From JBAYIE01 sp965279165 (GTDB taxonomy: Bacteria > Bacteroidota > Bacteroidia > UKL13-3), in the NCBI GenBank assembly GCA_965279165.1, contig OZ257140.1, positions 1,674,001-1,738,000 of the forward strand: DNA of 64,000 bases, read 5' to 3'. This document shows positions 9,601-17,663 of this stretch, one piece after another. The translations under genes were made by a program, and so were the position numbers. The notes under the pieces are model-generated. The model saw only the letters and a list, made by a program, of their open reading frames with translations, ran no database searches and had not been told where the DNA came from. Position 1 is the first letter of the stretch. Each line of letters begins with the position of its first letter.

Positions 9601-10355
9601 AATTAACACCAGTTAAAGTAAGCGGCCTCTCTGGAATAACTGCCATTTCCGCTGGAGGAGGTAGTCATTCTCTTTTCCTAAAGAATGATGGTACTGTTTG
9701 GGCGGTTGGAGAGAATTGGTGGGGACAACTTGGTGATGGAACAGGCGGGGATATTGGGGATTATCAATCAACTGCTGTACAAGTAAGTGGTCTCTCTGAA
9801 ATAATAGCTGTGTCAGCAGGGTGGGGACATTCTCTTTTTTTGAAGAGTGACGGAACAGTTTGGTCGGTGGGAGGCAATCAATATAGCCAACTTGGCGATG
9901 GTACAACAACAGATCACTCAGTTCCTCTAAAAGTAAAAGATCTTACTGGCATCATCGCAATATCTGCTGGTGGTAATCATTCTCTTTTCTTGAAAAACGA
10001 CAACACCGTTTGGGCGGTAGGGAAAAATAGTGATGGCGGACAATTAGGCGATGGAACTACCATCAGTAAGTCGACTCCAGTTAAGGTAACGGGCTTATGT
10101 TCGATAGGTGTTGGAATAGAAAACAATTCCATTGAAAATAATATTTCAATTTATCCCAACCCAACCAACGGAAAAATAACGGTGCAAACCGGACATTTAA
10201 CCATCACCAAAATTACAGTGATCAACCAACTTGGTGCGGTGGTATTAACTGCAACCCATGCTTCTGAAATCGATTTATCCGGTTTCCCTTCCGGTATGTA
10301 TATGCTGGAAATTGAATGCGGGGAGAAAAGGATGATGGGGAAGGTGGTGAGGTGA
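6660..10355 (+). CDS. Giant secreted T9SS protein with 7 + 7 (RCC1) repeats
   Basis: 1231 residues from the ATG at 6660, where a signal peptide begins (MKKLFLTCLSFCLFFSTVVVAQ); a TTG at 6597 only adds an unlikely extension. Residues about 25-441 hold seven repeats of roughly 57 residues with the frame GVKQWDxxxGG...DGGYxxGG...DYWIVKLN. Residues about 446-790 look like two Ig/adhesin-type beta domains, each with AQLSDS...GS and YRIRV strands. Residues about 794-1143 hold seven RCC1 repeats (SAGxxHSLFLKNDGTVWAVG, QLGDGT). Residues about 1159-1231 are a Por secretion tail (SIYPNPTNGKITV...GMYMLEI). Likely a T9SS-exported surface or released protein, perhaps an adhesin. It has no enzymatic motif I can see and sits alone. 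Confidence 0.85.
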   Translation: MKKLFLTCLSFCLFFSTVVVAQAPVKQWDVTLGGTGNDILYHTFQTTDGGYIVCGVSTTSASGDVTDSSKGGADYWIIKLDSSGVKEWDNLLGGSGNESASKIIQTADGGYLVGGWSMSGISGDKSQNNRGGYDYWIVKLNYAGVKQWDARYGGDQDDQMLDMVTTSDGGYLLGGRSYSAISGDRTESNQGSADYWLVKVNSLGVKQWDKRFGGNLEDYLSSLIKTNDGGYLLGGSSLSILSGDKTKNKVGSSGNDYWVVKINSSGVKQWDVVFGGTGNDALSAMKNSSDGGFILGGQSNSIISGNKTQNSKGSDDYWIVKISSTGSFQWDATLGGTLNDNLYSIEQTIDGGYVLGGSSSSDSTGDRNITSRGSADYWIVKLNSVGMKQWDNAFGGNNDDNLKTVMPTSDGGYIIGGYSTSGISGEKSQVAKGIYDFWLVKAGSYITPAIYTGSLGPQFCCPGKSLIVPYTTAGVFNPGNVFTAQLSDSLGNFTIPINIGTITNTLSGNIQAIIPKTANAGSAYRIRVVSSNPMVIGSLNNYNLSIEKPATPTFTISGVVLTSSTAHTYQWNYNDTAITGANAQTYAVTKDGNYSVSIADINGCWATSTTQTINISNPSITTLSDSDSSFCIGEPVNVEFSIIGAFLTGNTFTAQLSDSTGSFLNPENIGSINSQTPSTIYATIPITVAAGTKYRIRVIANNPPTIGTDNGSPLDIKTITIPTITVNGNILTASEGLAYRWFLNMEEILGTTTRSITITQNGEYVVMVTDINACGIGSAMVNITSFEPPDPVKKIIAAGGYHSIYSCSDGLANAVGKGNDAQLGNGTWISSPTPVLVSGLTGITSVAAGEHHSIFVKNDGTVWACGQNGPGQLGDGTTINKSIPAKAIGLTGIIAAAGGRAHSLFLKDDGSVWAVGLNLNGQLGDGTIVSQSTPIQIVALTGIIEVATGAYHSLFLKNDGTVWAVGHNYYGQLGDGTTIDKLTPVKVSGLSGITAISAGGGSHSLFLKNDGTVWAVGENWWGQLGDGTGGDIGDYQSTAVQVSGLSEIIAVSAGWGHSLFLKSDGTVWSVGGNQYSQLGDGTTTDHSVPLKVKDLTGIIAISAGGNHSLFLKNDNTVWAVGKNSDGGQLGDGTTISKSTPVKVTGLCSIGVGIENNSIENNISIYPNPTNGKITVQTGHLTITKITVINQLGAVVLTATHASEIDLSGFPSGMYMLEIECGEKRMMGKVVR

Positions 10356-10574
10356 TTTAAAACTTCTCTTAACTTCAATCTTTACGTTTTATTGGAGCAA
10401 GTAACAAAAAGAATATTCAGGCAATCTACGAAATAAATATAACTGCGAAAATCCTGACTAATTTTTCAGATCCTGAAGTTCTATTTGAATTGAGGATAGA
10501 TATTAATGGCTGGGAGTTATGTTTTTTTTGAAGGGTTGGAAATGTAAAATAAAATTCTTTTAGGACGGCTTTGG

Positions 10575-12917
10575 CTATTTTACTTTCTCTTTCATTAATT
10601 CTGTTAAGGTTACTGCAAATGGAATTCCTGCTGTAGTCACATGATTATTTTTTGATTTAATTTCTTTGTATTTTTCTAAATTTTTAAAATTAAAACTAGC
10701 TCCGTTAAAGTCAGTACTTTCTTCTTTTTCTATTTCAATTACTAAATAATAGTCTTTAAGATCGTTAGTTTTATAGCCAACCAAGCTAGTTCCTTTATAG
10801 ACTTTTGGGCCTTTGCTTTTTATTCTAAAAATTCTACTTGCTGTCTCTTTGCCTGATTCTCTTAAGAGTAAATATTTAGCATTTACAACATTGTTTTCTA
10901 AACTTAACGACCCTTTGTCGTCATCCATTCTGAAATTATATTTCCCTTCTTTTTTATACCAATTTGTATTTAGAGGATCTTTGCAATAACCAACTAATAC
11001 AAATGTTTCGTCTGGTATTAATTTTTCGTTTTTCGACGAGTCTAAGTATTCGGGCATAGGCTCATGTACAACATTGGTATCGTCCTTTTCTGCTTTGTGA
11101 ATATCATAAACTTTGATTGCCGTATGTTCTCTTTGAGAGGCTCTATCAGTAAAATTTGCTATGACTTTTTTAATAAAGCTTTTTAAATGTTCTTTATCCT
11201 CATCGTTTTTATTGGGTTTAATAACAAAAGCACCCAAGCCGGGAATCAATTCATGAAAACCTCTAAAGGGATCATTCTTGCCTTCACCAGGATATAAAAC
11301 ATAAGCACCACCAGTTCGTCTAATTGCATCTTTGTAGGCATGCATTTTAAGCAAATCCTGATTCTTAAATGTTCCTTTCTTTACCTCTTCGACTTCTTCT
11401 TCAATTAGCTTAATATTTTCTTCCTCTGTTAAATCCCCACCTTTTGATTTAGAAATTAACTCATAGAAATCTTTGACCTTGTATTTAGCATCAAAATGAA
11501 TGTGTGTAATTAATTCCTTCTTTTCAGCCACTTTAGTTTCCTCAATTTCCTCGGGCCAAATGGATAAAGTATAGTCGGGTCGAAGAGTAGTAGTGTAGCT
11601 TCCGGAATTTGGAAATTTTTTACCACCACCAAAAGAACGATTATAAGAAAACTGAATATTCAAATTTCTAGACATTGATTTGTAAACACCTTTCAAAGCT
11701 ATTGCTGTTCCCTGTTTCAAATTAAGTGACAACTGTCCCTTATCGTATTGAATTAATTCCGCAATACTTTTAGGTTCAATTTCAAATACTTCTTTTAATA
11801 AATCTAATAAGACGAAAAACAACCAATATTCGTAAAGTGTAGCAAGATCCTTTTTGCCAGCGTCATATACATTGTCTCCACCTTTCCAAATTAACTTGGC
11901 TGCCAAGTCAAATTTCAACCATGAATTTAAAACCTCTCTATACCCGTTTTTCCTTTGAAGTACCGGGCTATTTATCTTTAAGGAACTTGGTCTTGATATT
12001 TGTTTGAAAAAAGTTTGATTTAAAAAAGTGGAGATTTTTGTAGCTAACAATCTTGATTCCAATTTTGCAGTTGAATAATCTTCAAATTTTTGTTCGCAAT
12101 TTTCGCAGAAAAAAAGAAATTCTTCTAAAGCGTGTTTAATAAAACGATTTTCAGCTGTATCAACAGATTCGGATTTTCGTGTACTATCAATTTTAGTAGG
12201 AATCGAGGTTAGACCGTAACTCTTATTTAGAAAATGATCACAACTTATTTCAATTCGGTTACTTTTTGTAACCAACTGTTTTATGTTTTTTTGATTAAAT
12301 CTACGTATTCTACGGATGTCTTTTTCTTCATGTTCCTTTTCCCATTTGGTAGTTGGGTTAGAAACTATTTTTTGTATTGCTTCTTCAAATTCTAACGAAT
12401 CAATTAATGATTTTACAAACGAAAATCGTTGATATACTGTTTGACTATCCGTATCAAATTTTGTTTCAAAATGCTGAGTGATTGGTGAATCAATTTGCAT
12501 AATTAGGTCAGTGCATTTTTCAGTAATACACTCAAGCATATATCGGTAATCCGTTCTATAATCTGATTTCACTGATTGTACTTCTAATATAATTTTATGA
12601 GAATTGCCTATTCCTTCTATATGAATGATTTCAAATGTTAAAGCACCAACATAAATATTAGGCGAAATAATTCCTATATGTTGCTTTCTGCTATGTGGCT
12701 GAATATAATCTGTCTTTTTAAAGGAATATTTTGGGTCTGAAAACTCATAATCATAAGCACACCCTTCTTTTATTTGATATCGGGCTTCTCCTTCTTGCTC
12801 AGCGTTAGTGGCATCAAATAAAGTGTTGTTTTGTTTAGCATCAATAGTTAGAACTAAACCTGCATGGATATGCTTTAAGTCAATTTCTATTGTAGCACAA
12901 CTTATGTAATTTGACAT
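10575..12917 (-). CDS. McrC-like DUF2357/PD-(D/E)xK restriction nuclease
   Basis: 780 residues. The N-terminal half is DUF2357-like, the part that contacts the McrB ring in McrC proteins. A PD-(D/E)xK core follows: RPDYTLSIWP supplies the Asp (about 437) and HIHFDAKYKV the D-x-K pair (about 470). Beyond the nuclease is an unusual C-terminal domain of about 150 residues, beta-rich, with FVLVGYCKDPLNTNWY and KYLLLRESGKETASRIFRI; it could be a PUA/EVE-like reader, but that is inference. It is the third gene of an operon with an AAA+ McrB-like protein and a YhcG nuclease (3-base gap). Probable role: cleavage of modified or foreign DNA. Confidence 0.78.
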   Translation of the reverse strand: MSNYISCATIEIDLKHIHAGLVLTIDAKQNNTLFDATNAEQEGEARYQIKEGCAYDYEFSDPKYSFKKTDYIQPHSRKQHIGIISPNIYVGALTFEIIHIEGIGNSHKIILEVQSVKSDYRTDYRYMLECITEKCTDLIMQIDSPITQHFETKFDTDSQTVYQRFSFVKSLIDSLEFEEAIQKIVSNPTTKWEKEHEEKDIRRIRRFNQKNIKQLVTKSNRIEISCDHFLNKSYGLTSIPTKIDSTRKSESVDTAENRFIKHALEEFLFFCENCEQKFEDYSTAKLESRLLATKISTFLNQTFFKQISRPSSLKINSPVLQRKNGYREVLNSWLKFDLAAKLIWKGGDNVYDAGKKDLATLYEYWLFFVLLDLLKEVFEIEPKSIAELIQYDKGQLSLNLKQGTAIALKGVYKSMSRNLNIQFSYNRSFGGGKKFPNSGSYTTTLRPDYTLSIWPEEIEETKVAEKKELITHIHFDAKYKVKDFYELISKSKGGDLTEEENIKLIEEEVEEVKKGTFKNQDLLKMHAYKDAIRRTGGAYVLYPGEGKNDPFRGFHELIPGLGAFVIKPNKNDEDKEHLKSFIKKVIANFTDRASQREHTAIKVYDIHKAEKDDTNVVHEPMPEYLDSSKNEKLIPDETFVLVGYCKDPLNTNWYKKEGKYNFRMDDDKGSLSLENNVVNAKYLLLRESGKETASRIFRIKSKGPKVYKGTSLVGYKTNDLKDYYLVIEIEKEESTDFNGASFNFKNLEKYKEIKSKNNHVTTAGIPFAVTLTELMKEKVK

Positions 12918-12920
12918 GCC

Positions 12921-13997
12921 TTATTTGTTAGAATTGATGAGCTCTTGCAATTGTTTTTTACTAGGAAGAATTAATTCATATTTACTAGCAAAAATCTGTT
13001 TGTTGTGCTCGGGGAGTGTAATTTCTACCATAGTATCTTTTTTATCCTTGCATAAAATTATGCCTATGGTTTTATTTTCTTCATCAAGCTTTACATGCCT
13101 GTCATAATAGTTTACATACATCTGCATTTGACCAAGGTCTTGGTGTTTGAGTTTCCCAATTTTTAAGTCTATCAATACAAAGCATTTAAGTAAGCGATTG
13201 TAAAAGACCAGATCAACTCTAAAATGTTCTTCATCAAAAGTAAATCGAACTTGTCGACCAACGAAGGTGAAGCCATTGCCCAACTCTAATATGAAGTTTT
13301 CGAGCTTGTCTATAATTTGATTTTCTAGCTCATTTTCTGAATAAGTGGAATGTTCGGGCAAGCCAAGAAATTCTAAAATATAAGGGTCTTTGATAGCGTC
13401 CACAGGCTGGGCTATTATTAGTCCTTTTTCAGAAAGCTCTTTTATTTTTATTTTATCTCTACTTAAAACAAGCCGGGTATATAGGGCTGAATCATATTGA
13501 CGTTGCAACTCCCTTACACTCCAATTGTTTTTTGTGGCTTCTATTTCATAAAATTTACGTTCCTCTTCATTTTCAATTCTCATTAATATCAAATAATGCG
13601 ACCAACTTAAGCTAAATATAGCAGACGCTGTCTGATGCATTGCTTTTTCAGATTTCCGAGACATTATCTCGGAAATGTTTTCTGAAGAAATCCGAGACAT
13701 TGTCTCGGATTTTGAGTAAATTACATAAAACCTTCTCATATTTTCAAGATTATCAACAGAGTATCCTCTGCCAAAATCTTTCGTTAGCTTAGTGGATAAT
13801 CCTTTCAAAAGTTTTTTCCCGTATTCTGCTCTGTTTTTACCTTTCTGTTCTTCTTCTATTATAATCCTACCAATTTCAAAGTAAGTAAGAACCATCGTTT
13901 GGTTTACAACCAGCACAATCTTGGTTCTGGCAGCCTGCAACAAATCAATAATTCGTGCATAAAACATGTTATTTTCGGATAGGTTTATCATAATCAA
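12921..13997 (-). CDS. YhcG-type DUF1016/PD-(D/E)xK nuclease
   Basis: 358 residues. N-terminal DUF1016 winged-helix-like domain (about 10-95: TYFEIGRIIIEEEQKG, GRGYSVDNLENMRRFY), a short variable linker (about 97-120), SLSWSHYLILMRI, then the C-terminal nuclease with D262 in RVDLVFYNR and D277-L-K279 in FVLIDLKIG. The usual Glu of the E-x-K motif is Asp here, still compatible with metal binding. YhcG proteins occur in many defence islands and restriction loci. Gaps are 5 bases to the mcrB-like gene and 3 bases to the mcrC-like gene, so it looks like a built-in third component. An ATG at 13991 is an equally good start. Confidence 0.87.
   Translation of the reverse strand: MIMINLSENNMFYARIIDLLQAARTKIVLVVNQTMVLTYFEIGRIIIEEEQKGKNRAEYGKKLLKGLSTKLTKDFGRGYSVDNLENMRRFYVIYSKSETMSRISSENISEIMSRKSEKAMHQTASAIFSLSWSHYLILMRIENEEERKFYEIEATKNNWSVRELQRQYDSALYTRLVLSRDKIKIKELSEKGLIIAQPVDAIKDPYILEFLGLPEHSTYSENELENQIIDKLENFILELGNGFTFVGRQVRFTFDEEHFRVDLVFYNRLLKCFVLIDLKIGKLKHQDLGQMQMYVNYYDRHVKLDEENKTIGIILCKDKKDTMVEITLPEHNKQIFASKYELILPSKKQLQELINSNK
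13656..13708. repeat. Twin palindromes inside the YhcG linker
   Basis: CCGAGACATTATCTCGG (13656-13672) and CCGAGACATTGTCTCGG (13692-13708) lie 36 bases apart inside the DUF1016 gene. The second is an 8-base perfect inverted repeat around one base; the first differs by one base. They encode the repeated ETMSRISSE / EIMSRKSE stretch that links the two domains. Confidence 0.75.
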
Positions 13998-14002
13998 TGA
14001 TG

Positions 14003-15511
14003 TTATGCTTCAGCGTAACTTGCAAATCCATTTTCAACTGCATTTTTATACATTCTGCAAATTTTTTCGAATGATATTTTGTATTTGATGTTTGTGTCAG
14101 CTTTAAGTTCAACCTCGGTTAAACTATTACTTACGAATTTATCCAAGTAATCTTCTTTAATTTTTGAATTGTCTGTCAAACAAAAACCACCTAAGATGGG
14201 AAGTACTTTTGTAAGCTTGTTTCTTGAACCATGCAATTTTGGAAGCAATTTCTGCATTATGGCAATATCAAGTAAGTTGTCGCCTGATTCGCCAAGTTCT
14301 TTTAGCATATACATTAATCTTCCAATTTCACTTGCAGTTCTATAACCAAATTCAGCCCCTGATTTTTTTAATTCAGAAAAGAATAATTTCAAATCTGCTT
14401 TTGATAACTTTAAGAAGGCTTTTTCTTCTTTGAATTTTTCGTCTTCTTCCTCCTTATTAGGAAAAACCATTTGCATAAAGCCGTTAGACATATTTGCTCC
14501 TTGCCCCTTTAATAAATCCATGTCAAGTTTAACACCACTATCGATAAATTTTAACAAATCTTCTTCAGTCAACCTAAATTCTATTGTATTTGCTCTATCT
14601 AATACTTTTGGACTAAACATGTAGGTGGTTTCATCAATATTTACGGTTCCAATAATGAATAAGTTTTTGGGTAGTTTTAAAGACTGTGGAATTGTGACCG
14701 TTTCGCCATCCTGTTTAGATGTAGGTGTTATTTTGTGAAGTGGTATGTCTTCTCCTGATTCCATAGTGCTTAAAAAATCAGCAAAATATCGCTCTACGTG
14801 ACTCAAGTTCATCTCGTCTAAAATCAAGAAGTAAGGTTTTAGAATTTTAGTTTCACCAGCCAAGTATCTATCAAACTCGGTTTTTGCTCTAATCATTAGA
14901 TCTAATACACCATTTTCAGGACACACATATTCTTCTTTAGCTAACGCATTTGGATAACCCAATAGAGGCTCTCTATTCGTCCAATCAGCCCCAACTGGTA
15001 TAATCTTATATTGCTTTTCGCTTTCACTAATCCATTGAGCAAACGCTTGTGCTAATTTTGTTTTACCAGAACCTGAAAGGCCACTGCAAATTACAAATGG
15101 TTTTGTGCATAATGATGCTATAAAACGTTGGATTAGTTGAGGGGAGAAGATTAAGCCTGCTTTGTCCGAGTCAATTTGAAAATCTGTATAATCAAAGTTT
15201 ACGTTAATAGTACTAGCCAAATTCACCCTTTCATTTAAGAAGTCTAAGTATGTTTTTATTGAAGCAGAGTACCAACCCTTCAATGATAAAGAGGGCCTTA
15301 CTTTTGCATAATACTTACCTCCTATTTTTTTTTGTTCCTCTAATAAATCTACATAAAGTAGATTAATAACCTCAACATTCGATTGTTCAAATATGTTATA
15401 ACCTACAATTTTTGATAAATTTTCAATTGAAGTTACATATTGCTGTCTTGTAGTGCTTTGTATATCTAAATTATTCTCGGCCCAAATGAGATATTCCTTT
15501 TTGTAATTCAT
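14003..15511 (-). CDS. McrB-like AAA+ GTPase
   Basis: 502 residues. Walker A GLSGSGKT at 144-151, Walker B FLILDEMN ending near 235, then the McrB-family signature GTVNIDETTYMFS (288-300) followed by the sensor/finger PKVLDRANT. This McrB signature separates it from other AAA+ groups that use ATP. The first 130 residues (TTRQQYVTSIENLS, GWYSASIKTYLDFLN) lack a known modified-base reader such as DUF3578, YTH or EVE and faintly resemble the core-binding domain of tyrosine recombinases; that comparison is tentative. It heads the mcrB-yhcG-mcrC operon. Expected role: GTP-driven ring that recognises and translocates target DNA for the nuclease subunits. Confidence 0.85.
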   Translation of the reverse strand: MNYKKEYLIWAENNLDIQSTTRQQYVTSIENLSKIVGYNIFEQSNVEVINLLYVDLLEEQKKIGGKYYAKVRPSLSLKGWYSASIKTYLDFLNERVNLASTINVNFDYTDFQIDSDKAGLIFSPQLIQRFIASLCTKPFVICSGLSGSGKTKLAQAFAQWISESEKQYKIIPVGADWTNREPLLGYPNALAKEEYVCPENGVLDLMIRAKTEFDRYLAGETKILKPYFLILDEMNLSHVERYFADFLSTMESGEDIPLHKITPTSKQDGETVTIPQSLKLPKNLFIIGTVNIDETTYMFSPKVLDRANTIEFRLTEEDLLKFIDSGVKLDMDLLKGQGANMSNGFMQMVFPNKEEEDEKFKEEKAFLKLSKADLKLFFSELKKSGAEFGYRTASEIGRLMYMLKELGESGDNLLDIAIMQKLLPKLHGSRNKLTKVLPILGGFCLTDNSKIKEDYLDKFVSNSLTEVELKADTNIKYKISFEKICRMYKNAVENGFASYAEA

Positions 15512-15774
15512 ATTGAGTTTTTAAAAGTTGTGATTTAATCAGGGTTTATATGAATAATCATAATTAGTTATTCTTGATTATTTATAGCCTTTAATATTGC
15601 TATACTTTTGATTTTACAAATTTTATAAACATCATGCGATCAAGAATAAAGAGTAAACGGATCTTATTCAATTCAAAATGGTTTTTTGTTAAAATCGGGA
15701 CTTTATAACTAGACCTTTATGTTGCTTACTATACAAAAGAGTTTGAATACTATACTTTATTACTCATTCTTTGG

Positions 15775-16398
15775 TCATTTTAAGTTAAGAACCTTTTCTG
15801 TTGTAATTATTTGATTGCTCTCAATTACCTTAACAGTAGGTGGTTCGGAGAACTTATAACTTTTTAACTCATATATTAAATCATTGAAATCGCCACTTTT
15901 TGCTACAATTACATTGTCCAATCCGATGACGTCACCACTTTTAATTTTTGCTTTAACACTTTTTGCTTCATTGACTTCAAGTGTTACCAAATAACTCAAT
16001 GCTTTTCTGTGAACATATTTTAATGCGATTGCTTCAAGATCCGCCTGTTTATAACGTTCCCGTAAACTTGTTTTTGCAGATATACATATAGGTCCACGTT
16101 CAGTAGTATAAAACATAATATCATAAATTACATTAGGAACAAAGGCAACTTTGGCACTCATATATAATGGTAGAATATTTTCACGCACAAATAGTGTTGC
16201 AAGGATATATTCAAATATTTTTCCGTTCAAATTGTTGTTGCCTTCAGGATGTTTTTGAAAAGCCTCCCAATAAATAGTAATGTAATCCGATGGCTTTTTA
16301 TACTTTACGGCCATAAAACTTGGAAACAAACTATCAAAAACCATCTCAGCTTTATTGTCTTTTCCAACTGTTATACCTAATTGGTTTAATTTATTCAT
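15775..16398 (-). CDS. Probable type II restriction endonuclease
   Basis: 207 residues, stop at 15775. It begins with an ATGA overlap on the stop of the C5 methyltransferase, the classic arrangement for a cognate restriction enzyme. A PD-(D/E)xK-like core is visible: NVIYDIMFYT, then PICISAKTSLRERYKQADLEA split as ISAKTSL and RERYKQADLEA; the S-x-K-T-S-L-R-E-R block resembles several type II endonuclease families. I cannot name the recognition sequence. It lies 263 bases downstream (in minus-strand order, upstream of mcrB) of no other gene, so the two modules are separate transcription units in the same orientation. Confidence 0.75.
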   Translation of the reverse strand: MNKLNQLGITVGKDNKAEMVFDSLFPSFMAVKYKKPSDYITIYWEAFQKHPEGNNNLNGKIFEYILATLFVRENILPLYMSAKVAFVPNVIYDIMFYTTERGPICISAKTSLRERYKQADLEAIALKYVHRKALSYLVTLEVNEAKSVKAKIKSGDVIGLDNVIVAKSGDFNDLIYELKSYKFSEPPTVKVIESNQIITTEKVLNLK

Positions 16399-17663
16399 TT
16401 ATCTAAAATCACTTCTAAAATTTTAGCGGCAGTCGCCTGTATCGCAGGAACTGCAACGGAATTGCCGAATTGCTTGTAAGCAGATGCGTCTGCAACAGGA
16501 ATTTCATATTTGTCTGGGAAGCCTTGTAGTCTTGCCCATTCTCTTGGTGTCATTTTGCGAACTCCTTCCCGATTTACTACACCTTTTATCTTAGTTTCGG
16601 GTGTAAAATCAATAATCCGGTTATCAAGTACTAAATTTCTTTCGCGCCCCATTCCCCCGCAAACAACGGCATTAGAAATTCCGTTATCAGGAATAATTTC
16701 AAAACCAAACCCATTGCCTTTACTTGCATGTCTATCTCTATGATTATGTAATGTTTGCAAATATTGTGTAGAAAGGTAGTACCGTGTTGGAACAACATTT
16801 TTCTCTTTAACATTTGCGAAAGTTACTTTTTTCTTTGAAGGCTTCGGATATTCAAATTCTGTAATTTTTAAATCTTTCCTAAATCCAACAATATAAATTC
16901 GTTCTCTATTTTGCGGGACTCCAAAATCTTTTGCATTTATAATTTGTGGGTCAGGGACATAATACCCAAGATCATTTCTTAAAACTCTTAATATCCTTGC
17001 AAGAGTGTCCCCTTTATTATGATTTCTCAGTCCTTTAACATTTTCAAGGAAAATTGCTTTCGGCTTTTTTCGCTTAATTATTTCTGCAACATCAAAAAAC
17101 AAGGTTCCTCTAGTATCTTCAAACCCACCACGTTTACCGGCAATTGAAAATGCTTGACAAGGAAAACCGGCACATAAAACATCAAAACCGTCAGGAATGA
17201 ATTTTTTAGTTTCTTCCTTAGTTATGTCACCAAATGGAACTTCACCAAAATTTGCTCTGTATGTTTTTTGCGCTTCTCTATCCCATTCACTAGTAAATAC
17301 ACATTTACCACCCAGTTTTTGCATTGCAATTCTAAAACCGCCTATGCCGGCAAACAAATCAATAAATTTAAATTTATAATCCTTTGGAGTCGGAAAAGGC
17401 ACATCATTAACTTCAAACAAAAGTTGTTGTAATGCATCTTCGGCAACCATTGAAAGATTATTTTCTTCCTGCTGAAATTGCATGTATTCTTTGATATATC
17501 TCAAAGCATCCTTTTTATAGTGCTTTGCGACTCCATTGTCAATATTGTGGAGATAATGAGTAACGACAGCCTTTTTATGATTGCTAGCTACAGGCTCAAT
17601 TAATCGAATTTGAAAATTTTTTCCATCAAACTCGTCAATTTTTATATTCTCTTTTAATTTCAT
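16395..17663 (-). CDS. DNA (cytosine-5) methyltransferase
   Basis: 422 residues with all key C5-MTase motifs in order: motif I FIDLFAGIGGFR (about 100-111), motif IV GFPCQAFS with catalytic C169, motif VI ENVKGL (about 207), motif VIII QNRERIYIVGFR, motif IX MTPREWARLQGFP and motif X YKQFGNSVAVP. About 95 residues precede motif I, as in Dcm-like enzymes. It overlaps the Vsr gene by 29 bases upstream and the endonuclease gene by 4 bases downstream, so vsr-MTase-REase is one operon. Alternative starts downstream would remove the overlap, but none is clearly better. Modifies host DNA to protect it from the adjacent endonuclease. Confidence 0.95.
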   Translation of the reverse strand: MKLKENIKIDEFDGKNFQIRLIEPVASNHKKAVVTHYLHNIDNGVAKHYKKDALRYIKEYMQFQQEENNLSMVAEDALQQLLFEVNDVPFPTPKDYKFKFIDLFAGIGGFRIAMQKLGGKCVFTSEWDREAQKTYRANFGEVPFGDITKEETKKFIPDGFDVLCAGFPCQAFSIAGKRGGFEDTRGTLFFDVAEIIKRKKPKAIFLENVKGLRNHNKGDTLARILRVLRNDLGYYVPDPQIINAKDFGVPQNRERIYIVGFRKDLKITEFEYPKPSKKKVTFANVKEKNVVPTRYYLSTQYLQTLHNHRDRHASKGNGFGFEIIPDNGISNAVVCGGMGRERNLVLDNRIIDFTPETKIKGVVNREGVRKMTPREWARLQGFPDKYEIPVADASAYKQFGNSVAVPAIQATAAKILEVILDK

